Below, one piece after another: positions 1-9,082 of a DNA stretch of 64,000 nucleotides; positions within the stretch are counted from its first letter, which is position 1, and the number at the start of each line of letters is the position of its first letter. The stretch comes from Plasmodiophora brassicae. Lineage: Eukaryota > Endomyxa: Phytomyxea > Phytomyxea > Plasmodiophorida. The position numbers were made by a program, and so were the translations under genes. The notes under the pieces were generated by a model. That model was not told the DNA's origin, did no database searches, and saw nothing but the letters and a program-made list of their open reading frames with translations. Where the stretch lies: NCBI GenBank assembly GCA_036867785.1, contig CP145414.1, positions 1,302,001 through 1,366,000 of the forward strand, read 5' to 3'.

Positions 1-618
1 GCGCCGGATCCCGTCATCAGCACGGTTGTCAAGCGCGTCTCCAGGGCCATCATCAAGCACGTCAAGGGGAAGAGCCCGGTGCGAACCGTGTCGGTCCAGG
101 TGTCGACCAGCGATCGTGTTGCCCGCGTCTCGTTCGGGACCCGGCAGGCGGCCGTGACCTGGACGCACCTGTACACCGCGTCGGTGCATGATTTCGTCGC
201 GGACGCCTACCATAAGGCGTGCGACGGGCAAGGAAAGTACCGCGTCGTCATCGTCAAAGCGGAGAATGGCAGGATCGCGATCGGCTTCTCTGGTCGACCG
301 TCCACGAAGGACGGCACGCTGAGGCACCCGGATTTCCTCGCGAGCGTCCACGTCAACGCGAACGCGTCGCTGTCGGAAAGCGTCGAGATGCACATGTTCC
401 CGTGCAGTTCGAACGTGAAGCCAAGGCCGGCCGACTTCGTGTACAGCGGGCCGACGTTCAGCCGCGATCTGGTGATCGGCGATGGCGGGCCTCGGCACGC
501 TTCATCGAGGCTGGGCACCCATTGCGGCCGGAAAGGCGACCCGGATCCCACCAGCCTGATCGGGTTGTCGTCGTTCGACGTCGACGACTACGAAGTCTAC
601 AGCATTGCCGTCAACTGA
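1..618 (+). CDS. TLDc-domain protein, C-terminal part (5' end outside window)
   Basis: The reading frame is open from the first base, so this is the last exon of a gene that begins upstream. The visible ~205 residues fit the C-terminal half of a TLDc domain: a segment reading VVIVKAENGRIAIGFSG, then GPTFSRDLVIGDG, a S-x-LG-x-H stretch and the closing SSFDVDDYEVYSI, which matches the usual F-x-V-x-x-x-E-V-Y/F end of the fold. TLDc proteins are linked to oxidative-stress resistance and V-ATPase regulation, and protists often join the domain to BTB or other N-terminal modules; that part is not visible here. Domain call fairly secure, role inferred. Confidence 0.65.
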   Translation, partial: APDPVISTVVKRVSRAIIKHVKGKSPVRTVSVQVSTSDRVARVSFGTRQAAVTWTHLYTASVHDFVADAYHKACDGQGKYRVVIVKAENGRIAIGFSGRPSTKDGTLRHPDFLASVHVNANASLSESVEMHMFPCSSNVKPRPADFVYSGPTFSRDLVIGDGGPRHASSRLGTHCGRKGDPDPTSLIGLSSFDVDDYEVYSIAVN

Positions 619-704
619 TACTGGCTGTCAGTCGTCTGCCTAACGAATACAAACAGACGCGGACGCTGGACCGACGACGTTGACGAGTTTACTGAGAGCC
701 GCTG

Positions 705-2556
705 CTATAGGTCGCGTTCTTCTTCGCTTTCGGCATCGAGTATGGAGTCCATTGCCTTCATCGGAAGATCGCCGCCCAGTGCTCGATCAACCCAGGCAAT
801 GACGCCATCGGCGCCGTTGCCGGCGGCGTCTCGTCGAGCTCCCCGACCCTTCTTCACATTCCAGATCAGCCAGGCCGGTGATCGAATCTTGCTGAACTCG
901 GCGTTCCCCGGCGATCCGGTCAGGACGCGAACGGCGTCCTTACGATACTTCCGGGCGACCTGGTCGAGCACCGCCTTCTGGCTCTTGATGACGTCGGGCG
1001 ACGCGACGAAAATGACGTTCAGGCCGGTTTTCCTTAATGATGTCGACTTGGATTCGAACTTGTGGACGCCGCCTTCCCCGCTGGGTTTCGACGCGGACGG
1101 TTTCGCCGGCGGGTACTTCTTCAGCATGCCCTTGACGAATTTCTTTATGGATCTCGCGTTGGGCTCGCCTTTGTAGACCGCCGATTTGATTTCACCATCG
1201 GCCGTCTGCGACTGGAAGACCAGCTTCGACTTTGTATCGGTCGGCTTGACCTTGAACTCATGCGCAAACAAGGGATCGTGTAGCTGAGCCTGGCCGACCG
1301 ACACGGTTGAGTGGAATTCCGCAGACACAGATCGCAGCGCGGGCGACACATCCTTCTGGGTCGTTAACAGGATCAGCCGAGGCCGAGTCGCTAGTTGCCT
1401 ATACAGCGGGGCGATTAGCAGGACATAACGAGATAACATTGCACACAGGGTACCGACCTTTGGAAAGAAAACCAGTTTTCTTGACCAAGCTTCGTGACGA
1501 ACGAAGGGATCGCATCCGCAATCTTGCCGTACATGTGCTTGGCGGTGAGCTTGCCACTGAGGACCTCGGGGCGGTCGTGCATCTTGTATGGCAGGAGCAC
1601 CACCGTCGGATACCGGTCGACGTTGAACTTCTGGCACAGCCCCGAATCCTTGGCGCAGTTGACAGCGCCGACGATGGCGGCCCCGTCGATGGACTTGCCG
1701 ACTTTGGCGAACGTGGGCTTCAGCTTTTGGCAATGGCCGCACGACGGCGAGTAGAACATGATCAAGGCGACATCCTTGTCGGGGTCAATACGGCTGTTGA
1801 AGTTCCGGGCGTTCAGAGGAACAACGCCTGAATCGGACGACTCGAAAAAGTCTTGGGCATGGCCGCCGCCAGCGCCACCAAACTGCTGAAATCCACCTCC
1901 ACCAGCCCCAAAGTGGAACCCGCCGCCACCAGTCCCGAACTGGAACGATCCACCTCCAGGGCCTCCGCCACCGAAGAACCTAGATCACAGCATCAGTTGT
2001 TCAGCAGACCAAGCTACTAGGGCCCTGGTACGAACGTTCGGAAGATTTCAGACGGGTCGGTGAAGTGGAACTCGGCGCCACCGCCGCCTTGCCCGAACCC
2101 ACCGAACCCACCGGGTCCGCTACCGCCCGCACCAGCGCCTCCTTTCAGGCCAGCCTCACCGAACTGGTCGTAGATCTCCTTCTTCTTCGGGTCGCTGAGA
2201 ACCTCGTACGCTACACGATTTGGGGAACGACGTCAATCGGACCGATTCCCAGGCCAATCGCAGAGCACCGAACCGTGGCTGACTTTGACGAACTCCTCCT
2301 TCGCTTTCGGGTCGTCCGGGTTCCGATCCGGATGGTATTTCATCGCCAGCTTTCGATACGCTTTCTTCATCTGCGTCTCGTCGGCATCACGTTTCAGCCC
2401 CTGACAACGCCGCGAGCGTTCGTCACCGACCGGCAGCTACGTAGGCAGAGGCAGCGACCCTACCAGAGTCCGATAGTAGTCCTCCTCGGCGGTGCACCCC
2501 GCGATGGTCGACGCGATAGCCAGAAGCCCGACGACTACGACGCGCCGTGCCTGCAT
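705..2556 (-). CDS. ER-type DnaJ protein with thioredoxin domains
   Basis: Five exons: 2556-2464, 2400-2274, 2210-2036, 1979-1454 and 1355-705, summing to 523 codons plus stop. An N-terminal hydrophobic signal ([15 protein letters not shown]) leads into a J domain with the HPD motif in [10 protein letters not shown] and [20 protein letters not shown] Gly/Phe-rich linker (GGGGF repeats) follows, then a thioredoxin domain whose active site is CGHC ([15 protein letters not shown]) with the cis-Pro region DRYPTVVLL. The C-terminal ~215 residues look like a second, catalytically silent thioredoxin fold. This resembles the ERdj5/DNAJC10 and DNAJC16 architecture: BiP recruitment plus disulfide reduction of misfolded ER clients. 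No clear KDEL-type retention end is seen (it ends EEERDL). Orthology to a single human gene is not claimed. Confidence 0.85.
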
Positions 2557-2885
2557 AGCGGAGTGCGACAGGGGATCTGGAGTGTGTCGCTCGCGCTTCC
2601 CCCGCCGTGACCGAGGCGCGCAGTCCGCACACACGACTGAGAGTACTGGCTGCCACGTCAGCACCAACCCGAACACAGATCATACACATGGCTCCGGCCG
2701 ATCCTGGAATGCCGCGAACGGTGCCGCGCGTCGCCGCATCTGCCCGCACATCACTGGAGACTCGCTGTCTGCTCGCGGCGTGACAGGCGGGCGGGATCGG
2801 ATGTTTGTCGACGGGACCCCCTGGATCAACTGCGCGCCGGCCCCTGCCGATTCCGCGCATTCAGTGGTGGGGTGTGGGCGCCAGC

Positions 2886-3377
2886 ATGACGCGTCGGCCG
2901 ATGCTGCTGGAAGGCAGCTGCCACTGTGGACGCGTGTCGATCCGGATGGAGTCGCGCGCGCCGTACCCGTTCTGCATCTGTCACTGCCATGCGGACACGA
3001 AGACCGCCGGGGCGATGAACTGTAACATTCGCGCGCAGGCGTCGTCGCTGGTCGTGAAAGGCGAGGAGCATGTCCGGGTGTACCAGGCCGAGTACGACGG
3101 CGTCCCCAGTTCCCACAAGCGGCACTTCTGCCAGCACTGCGCGTCGTACCTGTGGGCCGCTGACGAACTGTGGCCGGAATGGATCTACCCGTTCGCCTCC
3201 TGTATTGATACACCGCTCCCGGCGGTCCGTCCCGAAGACCAGCGCCACATCATGACCGATTACAAGCTCAGCCACGTCACAATCCCGGACGACGTTCCAC
3301 CATCGAACCGGTTCCCAGAGTACCCGGTAACGTCGCTCGAGGAATGGCATCGCGAGCGCGGCTGGTACCTCGGGTGA
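2886..3377 (+). CDS. GFA-family (glutathione-dependent formaldehyde-activating-like) zinc protein
   Basis: A single exon of 163 residues from the ATG at 2886; an in-frame codon at 2805 would add 27 residues, but the family fold starts at MLLEGSCHCG, so the shorter start is preferred. Zinc ligands of the GFA/CENP-V fold are visible: C-H-C in GSCHCGRV, a second cluster ICHCHADT, and the late pair HFCQHCASYLW. The family (PF04828) includes proteins named for S-hydroxymethylglutathione formation, but most members have no proven reaction, so only the fold is called. The second cluster is CHCH rather than the common CHCxxC, a possible change in the zinc site. Confidence 0.8.
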   Translation: MTRRPMLLEGSCHCGRVSIRMESRAPYPFCICHCHADTKTAGAMNCNIRAQASSLVVKGEEHVRVYQAEYDGVPSSHKRHFCQHCASYLWAADELWPEWIYPFASCIDTPLPAVRPEDQRHIMTDYKLSHVTIPDDVPPSNRFPEYPVTSLEEWHRERGWYLG

Positions 3378-3468
3378 TCAGCGATACCAGTATACGATAA
3401 ACACGTGCGATCGTTGGGGTACGCCTGGGAAATCGTACCTGGAGCGGTAGTCGCCGGAGAGTCGAACG

Positions 3469-4485
3469 ATGTCGCTGGTCGACCCGCTGGAGCAGACCTG
3501 CCTCGGGCGATGCCTGACGCCGGCAGAGAAGCTGGCAGCGCGCGCCTCTCTGTCTCGCGTGTCCTTAGACGACCCGTTCGGGAGCCTCGCCTTCTGGGTA
3601 GGCGCCTCCGGCATGGCTCAGCGGCTGCCTTGGCCTAACAGCGCCTTCAGGGCAAGATCTTCGGACAGAAGGCAGACTATCTGGTGGCGCGTTCCCTGTC
3701 GACGCGCCTGGAGATCGCCAAGAAGTTCTACTTCAGCGCGGACGGCGGGAAGACATTCGCCGAACTGCCCAAGCTGGACGCCTGGGCCATCGAGAAGGCG
3801 TCCAAGTACCATGGGCAGTTCATCGGCGACCCTGGGGCGCTTCTCGCCGAGTTCAAACCCACGAAACCCGTCGCGGAAGGCGAGGTACGCCCCCATTCAC
3901 GTCGGGCATCCAGGGAGTCCTGACCCGCAGGTCAGGAAGCTGAACCTGAACCCGAGCCGGAAATCGCTCCTCGTCAGATGACCGAACTGGAGCGTCTATC
4001 GTGGACCGTGCAAGCGATCGACGACGCCACACACATTGTCATCAGAGGGGCGTACAGCCGCAACGCTGCAAACGATTTAACGCCTTCGCCGACGTTCGCT
4101 GGGCTTCAGTCGCCCGGTCAGCTGTCCGACCTTCACAACTACGAGCACATGCGAAAGCCGGCCGATCCAGAGAACCAGCTCGCTGAGGCTCGTGCCAAGC
4201 TCCAGTTCACGTCCGATGCGGCACTGGATTCCATTCAGGGCGACGTGCCTCGCGGGTGCTGCTGGACCGTCGTCCCGCAGGAGGGATCAGGTGGCGCCAC
4301 CGTTCACCTTCGCAACCTCGTTTGGCCCGGTAGGCGTGCGATGGTCCATCGCCACCATTAAGGTGTAACGCAGGTGTGCACTGGCAGGGTTTTCGGCACG
4401 CGTGTCGCTTGGATCGCGCCAGCCGGAACAAGCCGGGTACTTTGGTTACGGGCAGCGCAACCAGGACCTGGTCTTCACTGTCTGA
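3469..4485 (+). CDS. RSPH9: Radial spoke head protein 9 homologue
   Basis: Four exons, 3469-3597, 3642-3884, 3936-4329 and 4388-4485, give 287 residues; human RSPH9 is about 276. Recognisable blocks are GKIFGQKADYLVARSLS (family: G-x-x-x-G-x-x-x-DY-x-IA-x-G-L), HGQFIGDPG, the IVIRGAYSR segment, the acidic AALDSIQGDVPRGCW block, LRNLVWPG and the aromatic end YFGYGQRNQDLVF. RSPH9 sits in the radial-spoke head of motile 9+2 axonemes and passes signals between the central pair and dynein. Its presence is direct evidence that this organism makes motile cilia. The last 3' splice site (4387) was chosen because it alone keeps the conserved C-terminus in frame; an AG at 4373 would not. Confidence 0.9.
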
Positions 4486-4744
4486 GACGTCGCTTGCGAC
4501 TGTCCGCGCAATACACAACGTGCAGAGTGAACCGTACGCGGCATGGTTGCCCATCTGTCCTGATCTGCATGTGATGGTGACGTCTGTACTGGCCGCGGAA
4601 AGCTACGTACGTGGGTAACACAGACCAATGAGGAGACAGAGCCCACAGCGTTTCATGCCAGCGGAACACCCATCCGGCCAGCCCGAGCAGTGCCATGAGA
4701 CGGTGGAGACGGCGACAAGTCGAAGAAGGGCAAAAAAGGATAGC

Positions 4745-4815
4745 TCCGAGACGGGGAATCGAACCCCGGTCTCGCCCGTGACAGGGGCGAATACTGGCCA
4801 CTATACTATCTCGGA
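4745..4815 (-). tRNA. tRNA-Asp (anticodon GTC)
   Basis: The complement folds as a 71-base cloverleaf: 7-bp acceptor TCCGAGA/TCTCGGA, 5-bp anticodon stem CGCCC/GGGCG around loop CTGTCAC (anticodon GTC, Asp), and T arm CGGGG-TTCGATT-CCCCG. No intron and no encoded CCA, as expected of a nuclear gene. The internal A box (TAGTATAGTGG) and B box (GGTTCGATTCC) needed for RNA polymerase III are intact. Confidence 0.97.
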
Positions 4816-5014
4816 TCCCGACACGGTCATCTTCTATGAGCCAGGTCAATGTTCGCACTTCCAGAAGTGCGGGAAGACTGACGCGAGCGGCTCAATGGCA
4901 GACGTGCGTTGGCGGCAGGCCACGCTATTTCTGTCGTCGTCCAGGCAAGGCACAGGTCGACGTCATTTTGGTATAGGTATTCGAGCTGCTGCGTACAACC
5001 ACGGAAGAAGCGAA

Positions 5015-6043
5015 ATGACGACCAGCAACCCCACTTGTCTGCGCGCCGTCTGGGCGCTGTTGGCCCTGTTTGCCGTTCTCACTGGACCTATCGGCGCTAG
5101 CCCGCTCCGCGACGCTGGTGCTGACGTCCACGTCGATAGCGTGGCCGTGGTCGACCGCCTCACTCAGATTGCGACTACGCACACGCAGAAGACGATTGTC
5201 AAGACGATCCGCGACGTCCTCGCTGGCGGAGGCGATGCCACTTTTCCGAATGACATGCCATGGGATGACGAAGGGAACGTTCTGCACTGGGCGGCCCGTC
5301 AGGGACAGATATCGGTCGTCGAGTCTCTGATTCGATTGCCAGGTGTCAAGGTCAACGAGCATGGCAAGAGCGGGAAAACAGCATTGCATTTCGCCGCGTT
5401 TGCAGGACACAAGGGAATCGTCGGCTTGCTGCTCACTGCACCAGGCATCAACGTCAATGCACCGGACGCGTTCCGGAAGACGCCATTGCATGCGGCAGTC
5501 GCCAGTCGTCAGCCAGAGATCGTTGAAATGCTGGCGAAGCGCCACGATGCCGACGTCAATGCCCGCGACCGAGACTTGACAACGGCTCTGCACTGGTCCA
5601 TGACGTGGAACAACGTTGACGTTGTCAAAGTGTTGCTGAACAGCACCGGGATCGACGTCAACCCGAAGGACCATCACCTGGCGACGCCTTTGCACTGGGC
5701 GGCATCGTTGGGCCGTGACACCCTCGTCGCGTTGCTGGTGCTGGACCCAAGAATCAACGTGGCCGCGGTCGATGACGCCCAGCAGACGCCGTTGCACAGA
5801 GCCGTGGCCAACTCGCGTGTCGCTGTCGTTGAGATACTGGTGGGGGTCCGCGGAATCGATACCTCCCTCAAAGACAAGGACGGGAAGACGGCTCTGGATT
5901 TGGCTAGGGAGCGCGAGCTGCGTAGTGTCGAGCGCCTCTTGGGTGGCCGCGGGAACTGCCTATCCGGTATCGCTCGCGGGATGAAACGATACGCCGGTTG
6001 GCTGTTGGAGCTACTGAATCGCCCTCTGACTCGCTGGCGTTAA
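5015..6043 (+). CDS. Secreted or membrane-anchored ankyrin-repeat protein
   Basis: The start chosen is the ATG at 5015, because upstream in-frame codons run through the tRNA gene and because the protein then begins with a typical signal peptide (RAVWALLALFAVLTGPIGAS). The 342-residue product has about seven ankyrin repeats, each with a G-x-T/N-x-LH-W/x-A core (NVLHWAARQG, TALHFAAFAG, TPLHAAVASR, TALHWSMTWN, TPLHWAASLG, TPLHRAVANS, TALDLARERE) and the linker G-I/V-x-V-N. The C-terminus is basic and hydrophobic (YAGWLLELLNRPLTRWR). Ankyrin repeats bind proteins; the partner is unknown. The block just before repeat 1 (GGGDATFPNDMPWDDEGN) closely matches the same position in the 41.8-43.4 kb protein, so the two are paralogues. 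Confidence 0.8.
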   Translation: MTTSNPTCLRAVWALLALFAVLTGPIGASPLRDAGADVHVDSVAVVDRLTQIATTHTQKTIVKTIRDVLAGGGDATFPNDMPWDDEGNVLHWAARQGQISVVESLIRLPGVKVNEHGKSGKTALHFAAFAGHKGIVGLLLTAPGINVNAPDAFRKTPLHAAVASRQPEIVEMLAKRHDADVNARDRDLTTALHWSMTWNNVDVVKVLLNSTGIDVNPKDHHLATPLHWAASLGRDTLVALLVLDPRINVAAVDDAQQTPLHRAVANSRVAVVEILVGVRGIDTSLKDKDGKTALDLARERELRSVERLLGGRGNCLSGIARGMKRYAGWLLELLNRPLTRWR

Positions 6044-6354
6044 TTCCGCTACTGCACTTCAGCAAGCGCGATAATGCTAAAACGCGACGGCATTCTCATC
6101 CATTAACTCATCACCTTATTCAAAAGACCATAGGACGATGCCGAAACGTTTAGGGTGATTGGTGATGGGCCCTCCTGATCAGCCGAAGGATCGTACCAAA
6201 CTGCAATGTGGAATCTTGGCCTGCACTTCGGAGGGATCCCGTCACGACGTGAAGCCAAGTCCCAGCAGTGTCCCCAACGAGCCCGAGGGCGGACTCCGTG
6301 GCGGACTGCGAAACGACTTGACGTGTCTTCGTGGCTTCGTGCCCAGCGGGCGTC
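6044..6354. other. Intergenic spacer, nothing recognised
   Basis: About 310 bases between the ankyrin gene and the DUS gene on the same strand. No conserved open frame, RNA gene or repeat was seen. The first part is AT-richer than the surroundings and may hold the ankyrin 3' end and the next promoter. Confidence 0.4.
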
Positions 6355-7571
6355 ATGGTGGGGCCGGATCTGTCCAACGCGTCAGCGGCATGGGCGTTCT
6401 TCCGGAGGATCGGGTCGCCGCGATATGTGTGTGCGCCGATGGTGGAAGGCAGTGAGCTGGCGTTCCGGATGATGACCAGGTCGCTGGGTGCGCAGCTGTG
6501 CGTGTCGCCCATGTTGCATGCGGCGACGTTTGCGCGATGCAAGACGTACAGGGCGAAGAATTTCACGACATGCCCTGAAGATCGTCCGCTTGGCGTTCAG
6601 TTCGCGTCGCACGACCCGCAGGAACTCCTGCAAGCGTCGTTGTTTATCCAGGACCAGTGCGATTTCGTCGACATCAACCTCGGATGCCCACAGAAGATCG
6701 CCAAACGTGGCAACTATGGTGCATTCCTCCTCAAGGATCGGAACACCATTGAAGCCATGGTGAACCATCAATCAGCAAATCGCGACGACGCTTTATGCCT
6801 GACGGACTGCTATTGTTAGGTACGGATCCTGGCCGAGAACCTGTCCGTTCCGGTGACGTGCAAGATCCGCCTTCTTGACACGATCGAGGAAACTGTTTCA
6901 CTGGCGCGCCTCTTGCAACGCAGGTGTGTGCTGTTCGGATGTGCAGAGACATGCCTTTGAACAGATGGTTGTGCAGTGGATGCTCCATGCTGACAGTTCA
7001 TGGGCGGCGCAAGGAGAACGTTGGCGAGAACGTTGGTGCGTGCGACTGGGACGCGATCCGGATGATCAAGGAATCCGTTGACATTCCGGTTGTCGCTAAC
7101 GGCGGCATTGGACGCTTCGAGGATATCGACGAGTGCCTGCGCGTGACCGGTGCCGATGCTGTGATGGCGTCGGAGGGGTTGCTGGCCAACCCCGCCCTGT
7201 TCTACAGTCCAGGCACGTCGACGTCGCTTACAGCCTCCATTGCCCTGGCCAAGTTGTACATGGAGTTTGCCAGGAAACACGATGCCACGAGAGCCCAGGT
7301 CACGTTGCACGTCGTCAAATTGCTGTTCAAAGCCGTACAAGGTTGCCCGCCGCTTCGTGACCGTCTGTGCAACCGCCCGAACCGATCCGTCGACACGATC
7401 GATGAAGCGGTCGCGTTCCTGGCCGGTCTCGACGACGACATTCATCGTCAGATCGATGCCGCCATCCCTGACTGGTACATGCGACATCGGGTCCCGTTCA
7501 CGACCGTCGTCGAAGGACGCAGCGCTCCCGAACAGCGACCCGCCCAAGCGCAATGTTCAACAACGACCTAA
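6355..7571 (+). CDS. DUS1L: tRNA-dihydrouridine synthase, DUS1 type
   Basis: Three exons, 6355-6759, 6820-6923 and 6977-7571, give 367 residues. The FMN/TIM-barrel hallmarks are present: CAPMVEGSELAFRMMTRSLGAQL at the start (V-x-x-SELA is typical of DUS1), PMLHAATFAR, FVDINLGCPQKIAKRGNYGAF with the catalytic cysteine of the NLGCP motif, VTCKIR, LTVHGRRKE and VVANGGIGRFEDIDECL for FMN phosphate binding. DUS1 reduces uridines 16 and 17 in the tRNA D loop using NAD(P)H. Intron 2 ends at GTGCAG before TGGATGCTCC, restoring the SGCSMLTVHG strand. The C-terminal 40 residues are poorly conserved. Confidence 0.9.
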
Positions 7572-7598
7572 GTACGTATTTATCGGTGTCTCATGGAT

Positions 7599-8836
7599 CT
7601 AACGTTGTGTGACAACGACGACGACGACGACGATCAGAACAACGGCAAGTAGGAGGGCAGCAAGGATCGCCAGGAGCAGCCGCCTTCGTCCTAAACGTTG
7701 CGGTACGAGTAGCAGTGCCAGTTGCTGGCCGTCGACGTCGACTCGGAGCTCGTCGGAACCCGTCTCCTCTGCCACATAGTTGTCGCCAGGCGTCCCGGTG
7801 GATGTCGCACAGCAGCTGCCCCTCTTCCTGGACTGACGCCTGGACCCGGGCTTCTCTGCGCGCGATTCATCGCGATGTCGCAACGTGATCCCGAGGATGT
7901 CCATGTTGTTCTTGTCGATCCTGAGGGCGTTGTCAGCGTACGGAAACGCTCTGCACGAGTGGCCCGGCGTTACGCGAGCAGCATGATGGTGGACATGAGG
8001 TCGTACACCATCTCCCATGCGGAACGCGTCTCCGCGTTGAAACGCTCCTGTGCGTCGTGATCAGTCGGCCATCGAAACGACATGCCTCTGCCGTGGTACC
8101 GGGCCGATGACCTCTTCGACAGTGTCCACAAGGCACCTGCCGAGCGTTGCGAAATGGTCGTGGCCAATGCCCAGGTGGCGGTGCCGTTCGCCGAGCCAGG
8201 CCATCTTCTTGACCAGGGCCTCGAAGTTGGTCAGGATCGTGACCGCGTCGGTCATGATGTGCCCGAACATGACTTCCTGCTTGGACATGTCGCCCGAGGT
8301 GAACAGGTTGCGCGCCTCGGGCATCTCGCTGAACAGGCGCGTGTAGAAGATCGTCTGCATTGTTTCGCCGTTGGGTCCCGTGTACGCGATCGCTTCCAGC
8401 CAGGTCGTCTTGACCAGGTCGGTGACCGCCATGGACAGTTCCAGGAACTCGCCTCTGCAGATCATGTGGGACACCTCGCAGTGGGCGCAGACCCACAGGT
8501 CGCGTTGCGAGGGATCCTCGATCAGTTCCTCCCGAAGCTCCTCGCTGATGTTGACCTCATGCTCGGCGTCGTCCTCGACGAACAGCCGTAGCATGCGGTT
8601 CTCCTGCTCGCGACACGACTCTCTACGTGGCAGTGTAAACCATTGAGGCCAGAGACAGTACGGGGAAGGGCGTGGACGTACGGGTCGGTATCGGACAGGT
8701 ACAGGCAGAGATGGCGGTAGAAGTAGATGCGTTCCAGGGAGTAGTCGCTGGCGGCCGTACGAAGCAGCATGGCCTCACATGCCTTGGACTGCAGGAACAG
8801 TGACAGCAGATCGCCATCCATGCTGCCCGCATCCAT
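7599..8836 (-). CDS. RGS domain - globin - C-terminal membrane anchor fusion
   Basis: Four exons (8836-8682, 8622-8100, 8047-7974, 7920-7599) sum to 357 codons plus stop. Residues ~8-135 fit an RGS domain: DYSLERIYFYRHLCLYL matches the E-N-I/L-x-F helix, then LFVEDDAEHEVNISEELREE and RDLWVCAHCEVSHMICRGEF match the late RGS helices. Residues ~138-250 are a globin: YTRLFSEMPEARNLF gives the CD-corner Phe, FGHIMTDAV the likely distal E7 His, and MAWLGERHRHLGIGHDHF the proximal F8 His; the H helix (RSAWEMVYDLM) is supplied by the small third exon. After a Ser/Arg-rich linker the protein ends in one strongly hydrophobic helix (LLLAILAALLLAVVLIVVVVVVV) and three residues, a tail-anchor layout. RGS domains accelerate GTP hydrolysis by G-alpha; the globin suggests gas or redox control (inference). 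Confidence 0.8.
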
Positions 8837-9082
8837 GTCGCACCGGCCACTCTAGGTACACTAAGGCGCTACTTAAGGTCATTGGGTACGCTCACAGACA
8901 TACGCACATAATCAGACCCGATCGATAACCATAAGTGCCCCACAGGAGCGATGGGTTTGCATTCTCGTCTAACGTTAAGAGCCATGGCGATGCTACCTTA
9001 CCTACCGACATATCTACTGATCATCGTACTCTCCAGGAGCAACCTGCCGACGACGGCTGGACATCGTTGGAACTATTATTGT

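Noticed and set aside
2805-2885. Longer start for the GFA protein
   Set aside because: The added 27 residues are Pro/Arg-rich and unlike the family N-terminus; kept only as an alternative.
4628-5014. Possible 129-residue N-terminal extension of the secreted ankyrin protein
   Set aside because: The frame runs straight through the tRNA-Asp gene, and the ATG at 5015 starts a clean signal peptide.
8061-8167. Ending the globin protein at the in-frame stop near 8061
   Set aside because: That frame lacks the globin H helix. A GT-AG intron (8099-8048) restores RSAWEMVYDLM in phase and leads to the tail anchor.
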